Shown here: positions 61,385 to 63,502 of the stretch, one piece after another
Position numbering within the stretch: position 1 is the first letter of the stretch
Layout of the letters: every line of letters begins with the position of its first letter
From: JAWXBT01 sp964523015
Lineage (GTDB): Bacteria > Bdellovibrionota_C > UBA2361 > J135
DNA length: 63,502 nt
NCBI GenBank assembly: GCA_964523015.1
Contig: CAZFXN010000011.1
Location: 1 to 63,502 of the forward strand
Direction of reading: 5' to 3'
The notes under the pieces: generated by a model
Database searches by the model: none
Told to the model about the DNA's origin: nothing
What the model saw: the letters and a program-made list of their open reading frames with translations, nothing else
Translations under genes and position numbers: made by a program

Positions 61385-61853
61385 TAGACTGAACTTGCTT
61401 TAACTCTAACAAACATTTTCCAAGTGCTTCCCAGGCCAGCACTGCACACTTAACCCGAGCAGGAAACTTTTTAACTCCTCCTAGTGCAACAACATCTCCA
61501 AGATCAGGCTCCCCAAGATTGGAGCTGTTACATTTATCAGAGTGTGGTGTGTTAGTTCCCTTTATAAGATCGGTAACTTTTGTATAAAGCTCTTCGATCT
61601 CAACAATAGATTTACCTTTAACTAACTCGCTCATCATTGAAGCAGATGCCTGACTAATTGCACAACCGTTTCCTAAAAATGATATCTCCTCAACCATTGT
61701 ACCATCGGAATTAAGCATGACCTGGACTTCATCGCCACAAAGAGGATTATAAACGTGTGCTTCTGCTTTGGCATTTTCGATACAGTGCCTGCACCGTGGA
61801 TTCTGAAAGTGATCCAAGATAACGTCTTGATAAAGTTCGTCTATAGAATCCAT
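61374..61853 (-). CDS. NifU/IscU-like iron-sulfur scaffold (SufU type)
   Basis: A 159-residue scaffold for Fe-S cluster assembly. Three conserved cysteines are seen: NPLCGDE, GNGCAIS and RVKCAVLAW, with Asp after the first Cys. The extra residues between the second and third Cys (about 18 more than IscU) are the SufU mark. It fits the heavy Fe-S demand of the flavoprotein upstream. It overlaps serA by 11 bp. No SufBCDS genes are in view. Confidence 0.85.
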   Translation of the reverse strand: MDSIDELYQDVILDHFQNPRCRHCIENAKAEAHVYNPLCGDEVQVMLNSDGTMVEEISFLGNGCAISQASASMMSELVKGKSIVEIEELYTKVTDLIKGTNTPHSDKCNSSNLGEPDLGDVVALGGVKKFPARVKCAVLAWEALGKCLLELKQVQSNGQ

Positions 61854-61917
61854 GTCTAAATTAGATGCCTTAAATGAATGTAGTGTTTGAGTTTATCACA
61901 AGCCCCTCAATAAGTCA

Positions 61918-62583
61918 TTAGACTGGCTTAGGTATCGCTATTAACGCTCTAAATGCAGCAAGTAATGTCTGATCGTCAAAAGGCTTAGGAATAAATGTGG
62001 CTTTACCTGATCTAGTAAGATCAGAAACTTCATCGGTAGCTTTTAATCCAGATGAAAAAACGACCTTTAGATCTGGCACAAGTGGTAAGAGTTTTTGATA
62101 AAGTTCATAACCATTCATGCGTGGCATAGAGAAATCAATAAAGAAACAATCAATTATCTCTGTGCAGGTCTTTAACTTAGAGAGCGCCTCCTCCCCTGAT
62201 GAAGCGACTAGTGTTTTCCCTCCATATTCTTCAATAAGAATTTGGGTAACCTCTCGCATAATTGGCTCATCATCAACTACAAAAATAGTTGCTCCAGTAA
62301 GTGCTAGAGTATACTGAATCTGTGCTCTTAGACTTGAAGGAGAGGAATTAGAACCTTCAATTAATTTTAAGATCCGCCAAACATTACTGGAGAATAACTC
62401 AGAGTCTCGCTTAGTATAATTCTTAAGCTCAGAACTCCAGATATCAAATATCTTTACAAGATCATCGCTCTTTAGATCTTCCTTTAGTGCAATCTCATAC
62501 CCTCCGGTCATAGCATGACGCCTAGAGAGCTTTGCAGTCTCCTCTGGGGTCATCACAGCATCGATTATTATCTGAGCAATCAC
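61918..62583 (-). CDS. Response regulator receiver protein with helical N-terminal domain
   Basis: A 221-residue protein. The N-terminal 90 residues are helical and unrecognised (LSRRHAMTGGYEIAL). Residues about 97-215 are a receiver domain with acidic pair FVVDDEPIM, phospho-acceptor Asp in FIDFSMPRMNGYE, and Lys in IPKPFDD. It has no DNA-binding output. GTG start overlaps the SCP2-like gene by 4 bp, so they form an operon. No histidine kinase is adjacent. Confidence 0.85.
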   Translation of the reverse strand: MIAQIIIDAVMTPEETAKLSRRHAMTGGYEIALKEDLKSDDLVKIFDIWSSELKNYTKRDSELFSSNVWRILKLIEGSNSSPSSLRAQIQYTLALTGATIFVVDDEPIMREVTQILIEEYGGKTLVASSGEEALSKLKTCTEIIDCFFIDFSMPRMNGYELYQKLLPLVPDLKVVFSSGLKATDEVSDLTRSGKATFIPKPFDDQTLLAAFRALIAIPKPV

Positions 62584-62930
62584 ACAATCCTTTCTATTAT
62601 CCCTTCTATTATCTCTGTAGCTCTTAATCCAAGCAGAGTATCACCAGTGACGGTTAATTTGCCACTAGCAAAAAATTCCTGAGGGTTTCTCCCAGTGTTA
62701 GACATCTCTAAAAAATCTAAATCATTCATAGTAATTGTACACTGAGCTGGCTCATCACTCTCTATCACTGCCACTGGAGGACGACAAATAAAGATCCAAT
62801 TTCCGCCCTGTGATCCAGTAATTGCAAATTTAATAGTCCCATCAAATTGAGAATAGTGGCTTTCGTTTGCTAATAAGCGAGCTGTCCAACTGTTAATGAC
62901 AGTATCTATTTTTCTTTGTGATTGGGCCAT
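62580..62930 (-). CDS. SCP2-like sterol/lipid-binding domain protein
   Basis: A 116-residue protein. The fold pattern (FDGTIKFAITG, WIFICRPPVAVIE, ITMNDLDFLEM, FFASGKLTVTGDTLLGLRATEII) matches the SCP-2 domain, which binds lipids or acyl-CoA. It overlaps the response-regulator gene by 4 bp, suggesting that the lipid-binding protein and the receiver work together. Confidence 0.75.
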   Translation of the reverse strand: MAQSQRKIDTVINSWTARLLANESHYSQFDGTIKFAITGSQGGNWIFICRPPVAVIESDEPAQCTITMNDLDFLEMSNTGRNPQEFFASGKLTVTGDTLLGLRATEIIEGIIERIV

Positions 62931-63005
62931 AAAGATGCCCCAACAATAGTCTGAAACTACAGTATCATCAAGCGATAGTAGGAGTACTTATAATAGGGTC
63001 GATAA

Positions 63006-63502
63006 TTAGGAAGCTGTGCTTTGATCTGTGCTTGAATCAGCAAGAGAAGCTATTAGAAGATCGATATTACGAACATTTTTATATCCAGATAAAAGCTTGC
63101 TACCTGCCTCTTTTGCTCGAACAGCAGTTGCTAAAGCACTAAGCTTATCATCGAGTGCCTGATATGCTTCAGCTAAAACATGTAAGGACTCTGGGCCAAA
63201 CCAACCTGAATGTTGACAAGCTGACACTGCCAGCTGTCTAGCGAAATCAGCGTTGTGATATGGACCACTCTTTAAATATGACTGAGCGAACAGAGTTAAA
63301 ACTCTAGGATTATTTGGCACTACCATAAGGGCGCGTCGAAGTTGCTGACGAGCAATTGCAACCCTCCCCTCTTTTAAAAGCACTTCGCCATAAGCAACAA
63401 CCGCCTCAAAAGGAGCATTCGGCCCGGATGCTAGAGATGCCAGACGGCTTCTGCCCTTCTGATAATCTCCTCGCAACATCTCAAGCCGTGCTGCTGCTAC
63501 CT
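63006..63502 (-). CDS. TPR-like protein, N-terminus outside the window
   Basis: A partial gene: the frame runs from the window edge (upstream codons read VAAARLE before Met) to a stop at 63006. TPR-type helix pairs are seen (FEAVVAYGEVLLKEGRVAIARQQL, NPRVLTLFAQSYLKSG, ESLHVLAEAYQALDDKL). It is on the same strand as the SCP2-like gene, separated by 75 bp. The start cannot be determined here. Confidence 0.75.
   Translation of the reverse strand, partial: VAAARLEMLRGDYQKGRSRLASLASGPNAPFEAVVAYGEVLLKEGRVAIARQQLRRALMVVPNNPRVLTLFAQSYLKSGPYHNADFARQLAVSACQHSGWFGPESLHVLAEAYQALDDKLSALATAVRAKEAGSKLLSGYKNVRNIDLLIASLADSSTDQSTAS

Noticed and set aside
1..63502. Search for tRNA, rRNA, intact insertion sequence or integrase genes
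   Set aside because: No cloverleaf T-arm with CCA end, no rRNA string and no transposase or integrase catalytic motif was found; an integrase-like phrase (LILGHKNLA) near 53.66 kb is too short and broken to call.

Overview
The window is about 63.5 kb of AT-rich, densely coding Gram-negative DNA. Outer-membrane barrels, many lipoproteins, a TolC-type channel, multiheme c-type cytochromes, a menaquinone/ubiquinone methyltransferase (ubiE), a single-chain class II glycyl-tRNA synthetase and SUF-type Fe-S assembly are all present. These suggest a motile bacterium with versatile respiration, from the broad group once called Deltaproteobacteria (Bdellovibrionota, SAR324, Desulfobacterota or Myxococcota-like). 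There is no rRNA or marker set here, so this placement is an inference.

Layout: 0.2-10.3 kb is a complete chemosensory locus (cheA with two Hpt domains, cheR, cheD, a response regulator, a CheX-like phosphatase, cheB, a chemoreceptor, cheV, cheX, cheY). 10.4-14.1 kb holds murJ and a FliH/SctL-type stator with a FliI/SctN-type ATPase. 14.1-15.3 kb is a scar: a broken beta-propeller gene plus a frameshifted copy of the ATPase C-terminus. 15.3-21.05 kb is a probable light/photo-oxidative stress module. A B12-binding photoreceptor-like regulator carries the CarH/LitR W-x9-EH signature but has a C-terminal XRE helix-turn-helix instead of the usual N-terminal MerR one. It is divergent from an operon of SDR, FAD amine oxidase, DUF1365, cyclopropane-fatty-acid-synthase-like methyltransferase and glutathione peroxidase, whose promoter holds a near-palindrome between -35 and -10. 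A 37-residue peptide gene ending in Gly-Gly-Cys-Cys follows.

21.5-35.3 kb is an electron-transfer island. One tightly packed six-gene minus-strand operon encodes a flavoprotein with two cyclic-nucleotide-binding domains and four ferredoxin-type clusters, a membrane b-type-like protein, an FHA-TM-decaheme fusion, an HbpS/GlcG-like lipoprotein, an outer-membrane barrel and a giant multiheme-LVIVD protein. A pentaheme c554-like cytochrome is divergent. A perfect TGTGA-N6-TCACA CRP-type site lies at 35.98 kb. Together with a CHASE2 adenylate cyclase at 43 kb and the cNMP-binding flavoprotein, it points to cAMP control.

36-43 kb carries a FecR-TPR-barrel fusion, two YWTD-propeller paralogues and a lipoprotein. 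43-50 kb has the cyclase, a flippase-like membrane protein, a TolC homologue, an unknown protein, thymidine kinase and a frameshifted lipoprotein. 50.6-63.5 kb is mostly housekeeping (DUF6502, ubiE, glyS, a GlcD-like oxidase, serA, sufU-like) plus lipoproteins, a response regulator and a candidate structured RNA on the minus strand near 53.4-53.8 kb. I saw no CRISPR array, intact transposase, tRNA or rRNA.
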